Of a stretch of DNA of 55,089 nt, positions 25,553 to 34,016 are shown piece by piece. The notes under the pieces were generated by a model. The model was not told the origin of the DNA. It worked only from the letters and a program-made list of their open reading frames with translations, and searched no databases. The position numbers were made by a program, and so were the translations under genes. The first letter of the stretch is position 1; the number at the start of each line of letters is the position of its first letter. This DNA comes from Betaproteobacteria bacterium (GTDB taxonomy: Bacteria > Pseudomonadota > Gammaproteobacteria > Burkholderiales > Burkholderiaceae_D): contig JABDED010000012.1 of assembly GCA_013287275.1 (NCBI GenBank), forward strand, positions 1 through 55,089. The letters run 5' to 3'.

Positions 25553-25733
25553 CCGGCATCTGATACCGCTGGTGGAAGTGGCGGCTTTTGTGTCGCTGAT
25601 GATACTCGGCGGGCTTGCCGAAAAAACGGGCGGCGCCAACGTCACCGCCGGCGTGGCCCGTGTTGCATTCTGGAGTGCGCTGGCGATGGGCGTAACAGCA
25701 GGCATAGGCGCGATGTTTGCGGCGTGGGCTTAG
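25553..25733 (+). pseudogene. 3' fragment of the VIT-family transporter gene
   Basis: The last 60 codons of the VIT gene are repeated here, including the stop (TAG at 25731-25733). The fragment translates to LIPLVEVAAFVSLMILGGLAEKTGGANV, with A-to-E changes relative to the intact gene that would place charges in a membrane helix, as expected for a non-functional relic. There is no start codon or ribosome site. Confidence 0.85.
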
Positions 25734-25764
25734 CCAGACTCAGGAAGCGCAACATCAGTCTGTG

Positions 25765-26694
25765 TCAATTCGGCCGCCATACGCAGCTGTCCGGATCGAA
25801 GGTGGCATAGCTATGGCGGTACAAATCCTCGGCATCCTTTTCCCGCGTCTTCCTGCACTCTTCATCAAGCAAAAAGCCGTCCTCGGGAGGCAGGAATTCG
25901 ATACGTGTGTCATCCGGCCATGCCGTATCACCGAACGGCGGCTCCCAGCGCGTACGGTGGGCAATATAGTGGCTGCCGCTGGCGGCGACAGGAAAGACTT
26001 CCTGTCTGTTGTCTGATACCAGGCGTACGCGCATGCCAGGCTGTGGCAACCCTAGCGTAATAAAGGAACTTGAATCGCAATTCCCCCTCAACAAGGTCAT
26101 CATTTTCGTCGCGACGGAAGCGTCTGCCTTTTCCAGCGCCCACTTGACCCTGCAATACAGGCGCAAATCGCCCAAGCGCAATGTATCCTGGGCGAGTCCT
26201 GGCGAGCGGATTACCGGCAACCAGTATATTTCGCCATGCTTCTTGTCCGTGGTCACCTCAGCGTCGTCTCTTAGCGCAGCTTCGTCATACGGCAGCGTGA
26301 ACTGCCCCTTGTCGTCGTACGGAACCTGGATCAAGGCATTGTCGCCGGCAATCGTCAAACGCAATCCGTCAAATTTCCCTGAATGGGTTTTCATCTGGAA
26401 CAACAAGGGCGCGTCCGGCGCGTAATGCCGGTTTTCTTCATAGGCTTTCTGTGCCGCCACGAAACTGGAATAAGCCATGCCTTCCGGGTTACGGATACCC
26501 CTGATGACGACAGAGTTGCCCTCCTTGCCGGGCGTAGGTGCAGATGAAGGTGCTGCTGCGGCCGCTTGCTGCGGATTCGGCGCTTCCCGGCCGTCGGCTC
26601 CGACTGTCTGCGCCTGTACACCTGATGCGCACAGCATATAGATCAAGAGGAATGAGGCAATATTATTCATAGTCAACATGGGAGTCGATAGCAT
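25765..26694 (-). CDS. Secreted protein of unknown function, 309 residues (intact member of the duplicated pair)
   Basis: A periplasmic or secreted protein with a signal peptide ending near SGVQAQ (residue 29 from the longest start). The mature part starts with an Ala/Pro/Gln-rich linker, then KEGNSVVIRGIRNPEGMAYSSF; the core contains GEIYWLPVIRSPGLAQDTLRLGDLRLYCRVKW and the C-terminus RIEFLPPEDGFLLDEECRKTREK with DPDSCVWRPN. I recognise no family. Three in-frame ATGs (26694, 26679, 26670) are possible and none has a clear ribosome site. A broken copy lies at 24093-24410. Confidence 0.8.
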   Translation of the reverse strand: MLSTPMLTMNNIASFLLIYMLCASGVQAQTVGADGREAPNPQQAAAAAPSSAPTPGKEGNSVVIRGIRNPEGMAYSSFVAAQKAYEENRHYAPDAPLLFQMKTHSGKFDGLRLTIAGDNALIQVPYDDKGQFTLPYDEAALRDDAEVTTDKKHGEIYWLPVIRSPGLAQDTLRLGDLRLYCRVKWALEKADASVATKMMTLLRGNCDSSSFITLGLPQPGMRVRLVSDNRQEVFPVAASGSHYIAHRTRWEPPFGDTAWPDDTRIEFLPPEDGFLLDEECRKTREKDAEDLYRHSYATFDPDSCVWRPN

Positions 26695-26707
26695 GGAACT
26701 TCAGCGC

Positions 26708-27436
26708 TCAACCCGATACCACCCGCTTATAAGTGGAATTATAGAAGACGCGGCACAGCCAGAACAGCAAGAGCGCCACGACCACAATCTCCGGCACAAA
26801 TAACCATGGCGATCCGCGCAGCGAGGCTGGGAAAACTTGTTGCTGGCCCAGGAACAGGGAAGCGGCCGCGATGAACAACGCGGCGCACATGCGCCATAGA
26901 TGCCTGGCGATACGCTCGGCGCCCGCAATGCCGCGCCGCAAGATCAGCCTGATATCTCCGACAGCAGCAATCGCGCCGATGATCAGGAACAGGTAGAAAG
27001 CCTGCCGCGGCTGACCATCCAGCGTGCCGGTCGGACTATGCGATGCCATCCAGATGAATGTGGCACTGGCGACGGTGATGCCCAGCGAGACAAACAGCAC
27101 ACCGATATCGAATGGGCCAGCACCTCCGGCCTTGCGCCTGACGGTCATCCATGCGGTCAACACCAGATAAAACGTCACCACCCCGGCGACCACGGTCGCT
27201 CTTTCGGGTACCGGCAAAAAAGGCGCGACACTGGCGCCGATCGCGGACATGGTCAGCATGGCGCCGACAAACAGCTTTCCCGCGATGCGGTGCAGCCGCG
27301 AGCCCTTGCGAAAAATCAATGCGGCAGCACCGGATAACAGGCCTATGCTTCCTGCGCTGATATGAAGGAACAATACCAGCGTCGCCGCCGCGCGCACCAA
27401 CTCGGAACTGCCGGCGCTGACTTGCAGGACGCTCAT
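26708..27436 (-). CDS. DUF2306-type integral membrane protein
   Basis: A 242-residue protein with about seven hydrophobic helices. It shows the DUF2306 (PF10067) opening, LVLFLHISAGSIGLLSGAAALIFRKGSRLHRIAGKLF, with two histidines that could be a haem or metal site, and a second helix pair further on (ARHLWRMCAALFIAAASLFLGQQQVFP). The role is unknown. It ends 14 bases before the secreted-protein gene downstream on the same strand, so the two may share an mRNA. Confidence 0.82.
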   Translation of the reverse strand: MSVLQVSAGSSELVRAAATLVLFLHISAGSIGLLSGAAALIFRKGSRLHRIAGKLFVGAMLTMSAIGASVAPFLPVPERATVVAGVVTFYLVLTAWMTVRRKAGGAGPFDIGVLFVSLGITVASATFIWMASHSPTGTLDGQPRQAFYLFLIIGAIAAVGDIRLILRRGIAGAERIARHLWRMCAALFIAAASLFLGQQQVFPASLRGSPWLFVPEIVVVALLLFWLCRVFYNSTYKRVVSG

Positions 27437-27524
27437 CTCAATGCCCCGGTTACGGTGCGGGCCTGCATTCTATTTCCCGGTGCTTCGGCGGTGTTCGTCG
27501 CCGTGCAACGTGGCACGGGCCGGC

Positions 27525-28502
27525 TCATCGCTGCCGCTCGAAGAAGGCCCAGATCATTGCCGGTCCGTTCGGCGCCATTGGCGACGGGCCCAATAGCCGC
27601 GGACGGCGCCAGTATGGCTGCGGAATGCCGTGTCCACCGCCGTGAATGGTAACCAGTTCCACCTCCACTTTGGAAGCGTTGCGCCAGAGTGCCTGATCGA
27701 CGCCGACTCCATCGACCACTGAGGTCTGATTGCTTGCGGGCGTGCCGGCGATATGGTTGAAATCCGCAAAATATTGGCCTGAGCCTTGCGACGACCGGAC
27801 GTTGCCGTTCTTGTAGAACAAGCCGAGCAGATTGACCTCGCCACCGCCGAACGGGACCAGCGGATCCTTGGTGCCGTTCATGATCATGACGGACGTGCCC
27901 TGCCCCGCAGGCTTGCATTTGAAATTCTCCGGCATCGGCACGTTGGCCGATACCGCCGCCACTGCGCGGAAGCGGGAAGGATCTTCAAGCGCAAGCCGCA
28001 GCGACATGAAACCGCCAGCCGAAACGCCGGTCGCAAACACGCGGCTGCGGTCGGCGCCGGTTTCAGTAATCAGCTTGTCCGCCAGCGCATCCAGGAAACC
28101 CACGTCGTCGACCTCGCGCCCGTTCACGCTGAAGTCGCCGATCTTGCTGCAATCGTTCCAGTCGAAGCTGTAAGAATCGGGATAGGCGACCGCGAAGCCA
28201 TGTTCGTCGGCAAGGCGCTCGAATCCATACCCGGTCCCGACCCGAATTTGCGCGGCGTTTTCACCCGAACCGTGCATCACCAGCACCAGCGGCGCGCCCT
28301 TCGGCAGCCCCCGCGGTACATAGGTCAGGTAAGTCCGCTTCAACCCGCCCACTTCGATGCTACCCTTGGTCAGCGTGCCGGACAGTTGTGGAAGTTCAGG
28401 GTCAGGCGAGTAGACGAAGTAGCCCAACAGCCCGCCAGCCAGGACAACGAAGGCAACCAGGCCCAACAGGCAGAAACCCAGAAAACGCAGCACCCTTCTC
28501 AT
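27525..28502 (-). CDS. LpqC / PHB-depolymerase-type esterase, membrane-anchored
   Basis: A 325-residue protein with one N-terminal transmembrane segment (residues about 7-31) and an alpha/beta hydrolase domain of the feruloyl esterase/PHB depolymerase (LpqC) type. Seen are MHGSGENAAQ (77-86, oxyanion region), the nucleophile S161 in GVSAGG, D near MNGTKDPLVPF, and the histidine in IHGGGHGIP. The substrate is probably a short ester or polyester on the outer face. The start overlaps the stop of the upstream gene (ATGA), indicating translational coupling. It is the last gene of an apparent ArsR-headed operon. Confidence 0.87.
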   Translation of the reverse strand: MRRVLRFLGFCLLGLVAFVVLAGGLLGYFVYSPDPELPQLSGTLTKGSIEVGGLKRTYLTYVPRGLPKGAPLVLVMHGSGENAAQIRVGTGYGFERLADEHGFAVAYPDSYSFDWNDCSKIGDFSVNGREVDDVGFLDALADKLITETGADRSRVFATGVSAGGFMSLRLALEDPSRFRAVAAVSANVPMPENFKCKPAGQGTSVMIMNGTKDPLVPFGGGEVNLLGLFYKNGNVRSSQGSGQYFADFNHIAGTPASNQTSVVDGVGVDQALWRNASKVEVELVTIHGGGHGIPQPYWRRPRLLGPSPMAPNGPAMIWAFFERQR

Positions 28503-28942
28503 CGCACGCCCTCGGTTGCAGGACGGCCGGCAGATAAGCGAGGCAAGCTCCAACTATCGCCAAGCTCCTTGATGTAGTGCGCAAACACGTAACGCCAGGG
28601 AATGGCGATGTAGACGAGCACGACAATCGAACAGGCAACGATATTGGGCATGATTGCCTCGTCAATGTGACCGGCCCGCCATTGCGGCAGCGCGACGATT
28701 CCTAGCCAAAGCGTCTTCCACACCAACTCCCACAGGAGTACGGGCAGCATCCGTAGCGGATAGCGCAGTCCCAGCATGCAGAGCAGGGAAAAGGCGGCCA
28801 GCATGCAGGCGACCACGCCCTCGAAAAATTCCCACTTGTCGTGGTGGATGACGCCCGGCCATACATTGATAGCTAGGCCCACGACGACCAGAAGGTATAG
28901 TGCTCTCAGCAAATACAGGCGAGACAACGAGACTTCGTTCAT
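28499..28942 (-). CDS. Four-helix membrane protein of unknown function
   Basis: A 147-residue protein with four predicted transmembrane helices (about 10-30, 42-62, 66-88, 100-125). HHDKWEFFEGVVACMLAAFSLLCMLGLRYPLRMLPVLLWELVWK is its most distinctive part. AGGAG lies seven to eight bases before the start. Its stop overlaps the esterase start by four bases. No catalytic motif is seen; the context suggests membrane function together with the esterase. Confidence 0.8.
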   Translation of the reverse strand: MNEVSLSRLYLLRALYLLVVVGLAINVWPGVIHHDKWEFFEGVVACMLAAFSLLCMLGLRYPLRMLPVLLWELVWKTLWLGIVALPQWRAGHIDEAIMPNIVACSIVVLVYIAIPWRYVFAHYIKELGDSWSLPRLSAGRPATEGVR

Positions 28943-29015
28943 TCTGCTAACTCCTGATTGCCGGATGGTTTGACCGGCGTAGGTTCAAAAAAAGACCTGC
29001 TTGTTTGTTACCGGC

Positions 29016-29252
29016 CTACCCGACATCCTTGAGAATTTTCTCGACGGCGATAAGCCGGGACTGGATGTCTGCGAGCGCCGCGGCCGTCTCGGCCTGGGCG
29101 GTGGCGGCCTTGGCCGCGATCTCGCGATAGGCTTCATCCTGGCCGAGGCGCACTCTCGCCTGCAGGATTTCAGAGACATATTTCATGAAGAACACGATCA
29201 CCGCGGCGGCGGCGGGGAAGAAAAAAGCCGCATAAAAGACATTTTCGGACAT
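29016..29252 (-). CDS. Small membrane protein with coiled coil, 78 residues
   Basis: An N-terminal transmembrane helix (about residues 5-25) is followed by a long charged helix with heptad character (ARVRLGQDEAYREIAAKAA, then AETAAALADIQSRLIAVEKIL). AGAGG is six to seven bases before the start. It begins eight bases after the ArsR-type gene stops, so it is surely cotranscribed. It could act as a membrane-bound partner or oligomerisation scaffold of the regulator; this is inference. Confidence 0.78.
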   Translation of the reverse strand: MSENVFYAAFFFPAAAAVIVFFMKYVSEILQARVRLGQDEAYREIAAKAATAQAETAAALADIQSRLIAVEKILKDVG

Positions 29253-29260
29253 AGCTACCT

Positions 29261-29596
29261 CTACGGTTCAGGGTTGGTTTTCAGGGACTTCGCGGCCTCG
29301 GCAATGGCGGCCGGCGTGAGTTCGAATACGAAACTATTGACTTCAAAGTAATTGAGCGCCTTGCCATCCTGGGACAGCTCAAGCTGGCTGGTGACCAGGC
29401 CCGCGTCCTCAAGCTTCTGAAGATGCAGATGCAGCAAAGGACGGCTGATGCCAATTTCCCGCGCCAACTGGCTGATGTAGTTGCGCCCACCGGATTGGAG
29501 TGCTGCAATAACCCGCAAGCGGTGCGGGTTGGAGAGCGCCGCCAGTATCGCCAGCAACTGGTCCCCTGTGATAGCAAAATGCGATTTCTCTGTCAT
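29261..29596 (-). CDS. ArsR-type winged-helix regulator
   Basis: A 111-residue regulator with one winged helix: LLAILAALSNPHRLRVIAAL (helices 1-2), YISQLAREIGISRPLLHLHLQKLEDAGLV (recognition helix) and the wing LELSQDGKALNYFEV, closing with a helix AAIAEAAKSL. There are no metal-site cysteines. No Shine-Dalgarno is seen before the ATG at 29596; the operator-like palindrome at 29599-29614 occupies that place, so the mRNA may be leaderless or a later start used. It heads the operon running to the esterase. Confidence 0.85.
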   Translation of the reverse strand: MTEKSHFAITGDQLLAILAALSNPHRLRVIAALQSGGRNYISQLAREIGISRPLLHLHLQKLEDAGLVTSQLELSQDGKALNYFEVNSFVFELTPAAIAEAAKSLKTNPEP

Positions 29597-29598
29597 GT

Positions 29599-29614
29599 GT
29601 AAAGAATAGTTTAC
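29599..29614. promoter_or_regulatory. Probable autoregulatory operator
   Basis: A 16-base imperfect palindrome GTAAAGAATAGTTTAC lies two bases upstream of the ArsR-type start codon. Its position on top of the expected transcription start suggests self-repression. Confidence 0.5.
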
Positions 29615-29815
29615 GCATGTCAGAAAGTAAAGCAGAAATCTGCTTTTGTTGCTAATCCGCTCATGCCGGTTGGCTAGATACGCGTCTCGCTGGCCTCGGA
29701 TTGAGGGGCACAGGCAGCAACGCATAGCTGCGCCGCAGACGGCTATCGCTACAGCAAGCAGCTTTGTCGTGGGGATAGTAGCCTGCGGTTGCCGACAAGC
29801 AGGCAGGCAAGGCTT

Positions 29816-30364
29816 TTACTTTTCAGGGCTGGCCGGCAACATGCGGCGCAGCACTTGGTCTTTCCAGTAATAGTGATGCAGCAAGGCGGCCGCTGCGTGC
29901 GCCGCCGCCAGCGCCAGCAATACATTGGCAGCCAGGCCATGGAAGTCTTCAATACTCGCCTGCAGGTCCTTATTGCCTGGATCAAACGCGGGTATCTTCA
30001 CCAGGTTAAACAAATTGTCGCCGCGTTCCCAGGCATTGAACACACCGAGAGCCACAGTAACAATCAAGGCCAGATACAGCAGGACATGCACTGCCCTGGC
30101 CAGCATTTGCGGCACGCCGGTGCTGGCCGGAGGCAGCTTTGCACCGGCGGTGCTGCGCCACCAGATACGATAGAGCAGCAAGAATCCCAGTACGGCACCG
30201 GCACAGATATGCAGGCTGCGCACGGTGATTCTCGGCATGCCTTTGGGAAACCAGTCTATCGTCTGCCCCACGCACCACAGCGAGATAACCAGCACAGCGG
30301 TCAACCAGTGCAGCCAGATCGACCTGCGGTCATAGTGTGCAACTGCGTCGGAAACAAGGGTCAT
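29816..30364 (-). CDS. Cytochrome b561-family protein
   Basis: A 182-residue membrane protein with four helices typical of bacterial cytochrome b561. Histidines for two b haems are visible in SIWLHWLTAVL, RSLHICAGAVLG, IEDFHGLAANVLLALAAAHAAAAL and the following HHYYWKD. Such proteins shuttle electrons between quinol and superoxide or periplasmic partners. The ATG at 30364 fits the family; the ribosome site is weak, and a TTG three codons upstream is possible. Monocistronic. Confidence 0.88.
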   Translation of the reverse strand: MTLVSDAVAHYDRRSIWLHWLTAVLVISLWCVGQTIDWFPKGMPRITVRSLHICAGAVLGFLLLYRIWWRSTAGAKLPPASTGVPQMLARAVHVLLYLALIVTVALGVFNAWERGDNLFNLVKIPAFDPGNKDLQASIEDFHGLAANVLLALAAAHAAAALLHHYYWKDQVLRRMLPASPEK

Positions 30365-30488
30365 GTTGAGCAATCTTTGGTTTGGGAAAAATCCAGTTTA
30401 ATTCCCAACACAGGCATTTGTCGACTACATCTTCATTTGCCGGACATGCGCATGCCGCGCCGTCCCAAACCGCCATGCCCATGTCTGC

Positions 30489-30851
30489 TCATGTCTGTTC
30501 ACTGACCTTGGCCAGCGCTGCCTTCAGGCGGACACGCAGCACCGTTTCTTCCTGGTCGCCGCGGTCAAACTCCGGCGCCTGCAAAAAGGCTTCTATCGCT
30601 GCCAGCAAGGGCGGGGACAGCGGAGGCAAGTCCGCCTGGTCCACCTCGGCCATCCGGCGCAACAGGTCCATGGCCAGCCGGCGCTGCTCTATCAGCTTGG
30701 TCAGTTGCACGTCGCAACGGGCAATCGGCGTCGGATAGCTGTGCACCTCTTCGCTGAGGTCCTTGCCCAGGCGTTCCAGGTAAGCCCTGAGGTCGGTCCA
30801 TATCGTCAATGCGGGCGGTGTGCCTATAAAGTCTTTGATGCCGGCATTCAT
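30489..30851 (-). CDS. Hypothetical protein, 120 residues
   Basis: No recognised family. It is a soluble, mainly helical protein (WTDLRAYLERLGKDLSEEVHSY near the start; LIEQRRLAMDLLRRMAEVDQADLPPL in the middle). GGGAGGA is found seven to eight bases before the start, a strong ribosome site. It is divergent from the LysR regulator (115 bases between), the classic arrangement for a LysR target, so this gene may be its target. Confidence 0.75.
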   Translation of the reverse strand: MNAGIKDFIGTPPALTIWTDLRAYLERLGKDLSEEVHSYPTPIARCDVQLTKLIEQRRLAMDLLRRMAEVDQADLPPLSPPLLAAIEAFLQAPEFDRGDQEETVLRVRLKAALAKVSEQT

Positions 30852-30966
30852 TTTTTCCTCCCTGGTCGATACGGCAAAAAATGCTCGCGCCGCTGGGAGT
30901 AATATGTCACATTCAGATCATGAATAAAATGGAATAATTGGAATACAACATAGTAGGATCTGGAAT

Positions 30967-31833
30967 ATGTTAGACGGAATTGATGCGCTCATCGCGCTGG
31001 AACGTTATGGCACAGTCAGCGAGGCGGCCGTGCAGCTACGCCTGACCCAGTCAGCGGTCAGCAAGCGCCTGCGCGCATTGCAAGACGCGCTGGGATTCCG
31101 CATCGCCGTCCCGGACGGGCGCCGGATCCGCCTGACGCCGCAGGCAGTCGATTTCCTGCAGCGCGCGCAGCCGTTGGTCGCCGAACTGCGGTCATTGGGA
31201 TCGCCGGCGCAGCGCGGCTCGATTTCACATTTTTCCTTTGCACTGGCCGATTCGATTGCCGCCTCCTGGGGGCCGGCGGTAGTGCGCCGCGCGCTGGACA
31301 GCCTGCGCGGGATTTCGGTCGATCTGCATGCGCATCGCAGCGTGCTGGTGATTGAAAGCGTACGCCTGGGACGCTATCACGTCGGTCTGTGTACCGACCC
31401 GCTGCTGGCGAAGGATCTGGTCCATCATCCCATTATTGACGAGCCCATCGTGCTGCTGCATTCCGCCGGTGCGACCAAACCGAATAAATCGCTGCCGCTG
31501 ATTTCGATAGAATCCGGCTCGGCAACCTGGCGCGAGATAGAGCCGCTGATCAGGACGCATCATCCGCAACTGCTCACCCGGCAACTGGTGCCGGTGGAAT
31601 CATTCAGCGCCGCCGCCCAGATGGTGAAAGCGGGTTTCGGCGACGGACTGGTGCCGCTGGGGCTGATCATGGAAATGGGACTGCCAAAACCGGCCTACCG
31701 TATCTTGCCCGCAGTCAAACGGCGGGTTGCCATCCTGACCCGCAAGACAGTCAACCAGTTGCCGAGCTTTGAACTCTTGCGGCAGCAATTGGTGATCGCT
31801 ACTGCGGAGCATTTTGCGGCGATGGCGGCGTAA
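30967..31833 (+). CDS. LysR-family transcriptional regulator
   Basis: A 288-residue LysR regulator. The N-terminal helix-turn-helix covers residues about 3-60 (ALIALERYGTVSEAAVQLRLTQSAVSKRLRALQDALG, then LTPQAVDFLQRAQPL). The effector domain follows (residues about 85-280) with the usual GLCTDPLLAKDLVHHP and VKAGFGDGLVPLGL segments. The ligand is unknown. Its divergent neighbour is the hypothetical gene at 30489-30851; the promoters must overlap in the 115-base spacer. Confidence 0.92.
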   Translation: MLDGIDALIALERYGTVSEAAVQLRLTQSAVSKRLRALQDALGFRIAVPDGRRIRLTPQAVDFLQRAQPLVAELRSLGSPAQRGSISHFSFALADSIAASWGPAVVRRALDSLRGISVDLHAHRSVLVIESVRLGRYHVGLCTDPLLAKDLVHHPIIDEPIVLLHSAGATKPNKSLPLISIESGSATWREIEPLIRTHHPQLLTRQLVPVESFSAAAQMVKAGFGDGLVPLGLIMEMGLPKPAYRILPAVKRRVAILTRKTVNQLPSFELLRQQLVIATAEHFAAMAA

Positions 31834-31950
31834 GCATCGGCATTAGCGTCGGGAGACGGAGTGTGCCATGGCGAATAGTTAGCCTAATTTATTGGCCCAA
31901 TTTATTATCCCGACTTACCACCCCGCTTCATCGCATCAATTCATCCAAGT

Positions 31951-31982
31951 AAAAATGCCGCCCGATCTTCATCGGGCGGCAT
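31951..31982 (-). terminator. Rho-independent terminator of the PEP-CTERM gene
   Basis: A perfect 12-bp stem (ATGCCGCCCGAT and its complement) with a 4-base loop, followed on the minus strand by TTTTT. It begins 31 bases after the PEP-CTERM stop codon and also separates it from the LysR gene converging from the left. Confidence 0.92.
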
Positions 31983-32013
31983 CTAAGCAAAAGCCGGATC
32001 AGCTTAAGCCGAC

Positions 32014-32799
32014 TTATTTTTGCTTGCGGCGGCGCGCTGCAGCAATGCCGGTCAGCCCCAGGCCGAACAGGGCGATGGACATCGGTTCCGGCAGGTCGGT
32101 AGGCGGGACCACTGCGCCGAAGCCGTCCAGGTAGGCATAGCCGACGTGGCCGGTAGGATTGCAATCCGCTGCCAGCAAGGACAGCGTGAAATCGTGGCCG
32201 GACAGGCTGGCGTCGATGGCCAGTTGCTCTATCTGCCATTGCGATGTGTAAAACAGGTCGCCGCTTGTAGAGAAACGGCTGTCCACGCCGCCGCCGCCGG
32301 CGCCGGCGTTGTAGACGCGGCTGATGACATCGGCGTTGGTGGTGTCGTCATGCAGCACTATCATCATCAGCGCCGATTCATCCTCGGAGTGGCCGCCGTT
32401 TTCCAGCACGGCTTTCCAGGCGAAGAAGATGTTGGCGTCGGTATAGCCGGTCACCTTCTGGCTGATCACGGAAGCATAGCCGCCGTTGACCGTGTTTTCA
32501 GCGCGGAAGGAGTAGTTGCCGTTATACACGGTGCTGCCGAGCAAAGCGCCCAGCAGCGGATCTACCGAGCCCGCAGAGATGATGGCCGAGTGGTTATTCT
32601 GAGATGCGTCATACAGTGCGCCGGTCGGCAAAAACAGGCCTGGCGACATGCCGGAGTTCAGCGTATCGCCGCGATATCCGGCGCCTGTCGTCCAGCCATT
32701 GGTGTTGCCGCCCTCAAAGCCGCCGTTGACAAACGGGTTAGCAAAGGCGCTGGCGCTGGTCATCAGGGCCAGGGTGAGCGCCAATGTTAATTTCTTCAT
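32014..32799 (-). CDS. PEP-CTERM sorting-domain surface protein
   Basis: A 261-residue exported protein. Signal peptide 1-20 (ending SAFA), then NPFVNGGFEGGNTNGWTTG, a beta-sandwich of the carbohydrate-binding type; the C-terminus has the PEP-CTERM signal LPEPMSIALFGLGLTGIAAARRRKQK (PEP motif, hydrophobic helix, basic tail). Exosortase would cut at PEP and link the protein to exopolysaccharide or the outer surface, so an exosortase/EPS locus should exist elsewhere in the genome. GGAG lies seven bases before the start. Upstream AT-rich DNA (32800-32960) probably holds its promoter. Confidence 0.93.
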   Translation of the reverse strand: MKKLTLALTLALMTSASAFANPFVNGGFEGGNTNGWTTGAGYRGDTLNSGMSPGLFLPTGALYDASQNNHSAIISAGSVDPLLGALLGSTVYNGNYSFRAENTVNGGYASVISQKVTGYTDANIFFAWKAVLENGGHSEDESALMMIVLHDDTTNADVISRVYNAGAGGGGVDSRFSTSGDLFYTSQWQIEQLAIDASLSGHDFTLSLLAADCNPTGHVGYAYLDGFGAVVPPTDLPEPMSIALFGLGLTGIAAARRRKQK

Positions 32800-33055
32800 G
32801 ATTTCTCCAATATTCAGGTAAATGTATTAACTTTATTACAATATTGCCCAAGCTTTATAGCAAGGGCTATGCCAATAAAATTAATGCATAAAAATCATGT
32901 ACTTGCATCATTGTTGCCAATATATCTAGCTATTTTGTAAAGAATTTCGACATATTAAGTTACGTACAGTTACACAATAAAAAGCAGCGCGCCCAGGAAG
33001 TGCTGCCGCTCAAGCTCGCCTTTGCCAAGAACAAGATGCTGGACACCAGGCTGGC

Positions 33056-33415
33056 TCAACCATGCATCAGCGCACCCCACCCTGTTCCGGCCCACGCGCC
33101 CGGCGGCGCTGCCGGTGCGGGTGGGGTCGGCGGGGCCAGCGGCGTATTCAGTGTTGGCGGTACAGCCGGCACGGGTGGCGTAGGCGGGATCGGTGGCGTG
33201 CCGCCGACGATATGGCCCGGCGTAAAGGCGACCGCGCCGGCCTTGCGGTCGCGGAAGATGCCGTCCATGAAAAAGCCCAGGTGCTTCGCGCGCAGCGAGA
33301 ACAGGCCGCGCCCATGCACAAAGGCGATAAACTGCATGCGGGTATCGTACACATACGCATGTTCTGCGTTGTACCAGCCGACATGGCTGCAATTGCGATC
33401 GAAGATGGGGGTCAT
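33056..33415 (-). CDS. 4-fold beta flower domain protein with proline-rich tail
   Basis: A 119-residue protein. Residues 1-70 match the 4-fold beta flower domain: TPIFDRNCSHVGWYN, then YDTRMQFIAFVHGRGLFSLRAKHLGFFMDGIFRDRKAGAVAF with the repeated short strand-turn units. Residues 72-107 are a Pro/Ala-rich stretch with the TPP and PAPPTPP patterns, and the end is GWGALMHG. The function of this fold is unknown, and the proline-rich tail is unusual for it. CAGGAGAGG precedes the start. The 256 bases between its stop and the PEP-CTERM gene contain no gene. Confidence 0.82.
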   Translation of the reverse strand: MTPIFDRNCSHVGWYNAEHAYVYDTRMQFIAFVHGRGLFSLRAKHLGFFMDGIFRDRKAGAVAFTPGHIVGGTPPIPPTPPVPAVPPTLNTPLAPPTPPAPAAPPGAWAGTGWGALMHG

Positions 33416-33551
33416 GTCCTCTCCTGTTCTTACGGTTCTACAAGGCGTTCCAGCGGTCGGAATCTGTGATGCCGGTTTCAATGCGCCGCCATCCATGCTA
33501 AATTGATTTGTGCAATTTACCATCTTTCATCTAGCCCGCAAGGAGAATTCC

Positions 33552-34016
33552 ATGCTCGACAATCCGCATGTCGCCGTCACTGCCGCCCAGCAAACTGCGG
33601 TGATCCGCTTCACGATCCCGCGCGAGGAAATACAGAAAGTCATGGGGCCGGCCTTCCAGGAAGTGATGGATGCCGTCGCCGCGCAGGGCTTGGCGCCTGC
33701 CGGCCCTTTTTTCTCCCACCACTTCAGGATGGATGCCAAAGTTTTCGATTTTGAGGTCGGCGTGCCGGTCCATGCCAGGATCACGGCGGCCGGCCGCGTG
33801 CTTGCCAGCCAGTTGCCGGCAACCAGAGTGGCCACGGCCGTCTATCGCGGTCCTTATGAGGGGCTGGGCCCGGCCTGGGGCGAGTTCACCGACTGGATCA
33901 CCGCCCAGGGGCTGCAGCCTGCAGACAACTTGTGGGAAGTCTATGCCGCCGGGCCGGAGACGGGGCCGGACTCCGCCAACTGGCGCACGGAATTCTTTCG
34001 ACCGTTAAAGCCTTGA
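33552..34016 (+). CDS. GyrI-like / effector-binding domain protein
   Basis: A 154-residue single-domain protein of the GyrI-like (bacterial transcription activator effector-binding, PF06445) fold. Typical segments are the first strand TAAQQTAVIRFTIPREEIQKVMGPAFQEV, the loop FSHHF, FDFEVGVPV, the glutamate and arginine region RVATAVYRGPYEGLGPAW, and the closing WEVYAAGPET. Such domains bind hydrophobic drugs or, as SbmC, DNA gyrase. There is no DNA-binding domain here. AGGAG six bases upstream supports the start. Monocistronic. Confidence 0.85.
   Translation: MLDNPHVAVTAAQQTAVIRFTIPREEIQKVMGPAFQEVMDAVAAQGLAPAGPFFSHHFRMDAKVFDFEVGVPVHARITAAGRVLASQLPATRVATAVYRGPYEGLGPAWGEFTDWITAQGLQPADNLWEVYAAGPETGPDSANWRTEFFRPLKP

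Larger units (their letters stand above)
25553..26694. repeat. Direct duplication, copy B
   Basis: Matches 23881-24410 with a constant offset of 1,672 bases up to about 25972, then copy A skips about 497 bases. It starts with 181 bases from the 3' end of the VIT gene and continues through the full downstream gene. Confidence 0.85.
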
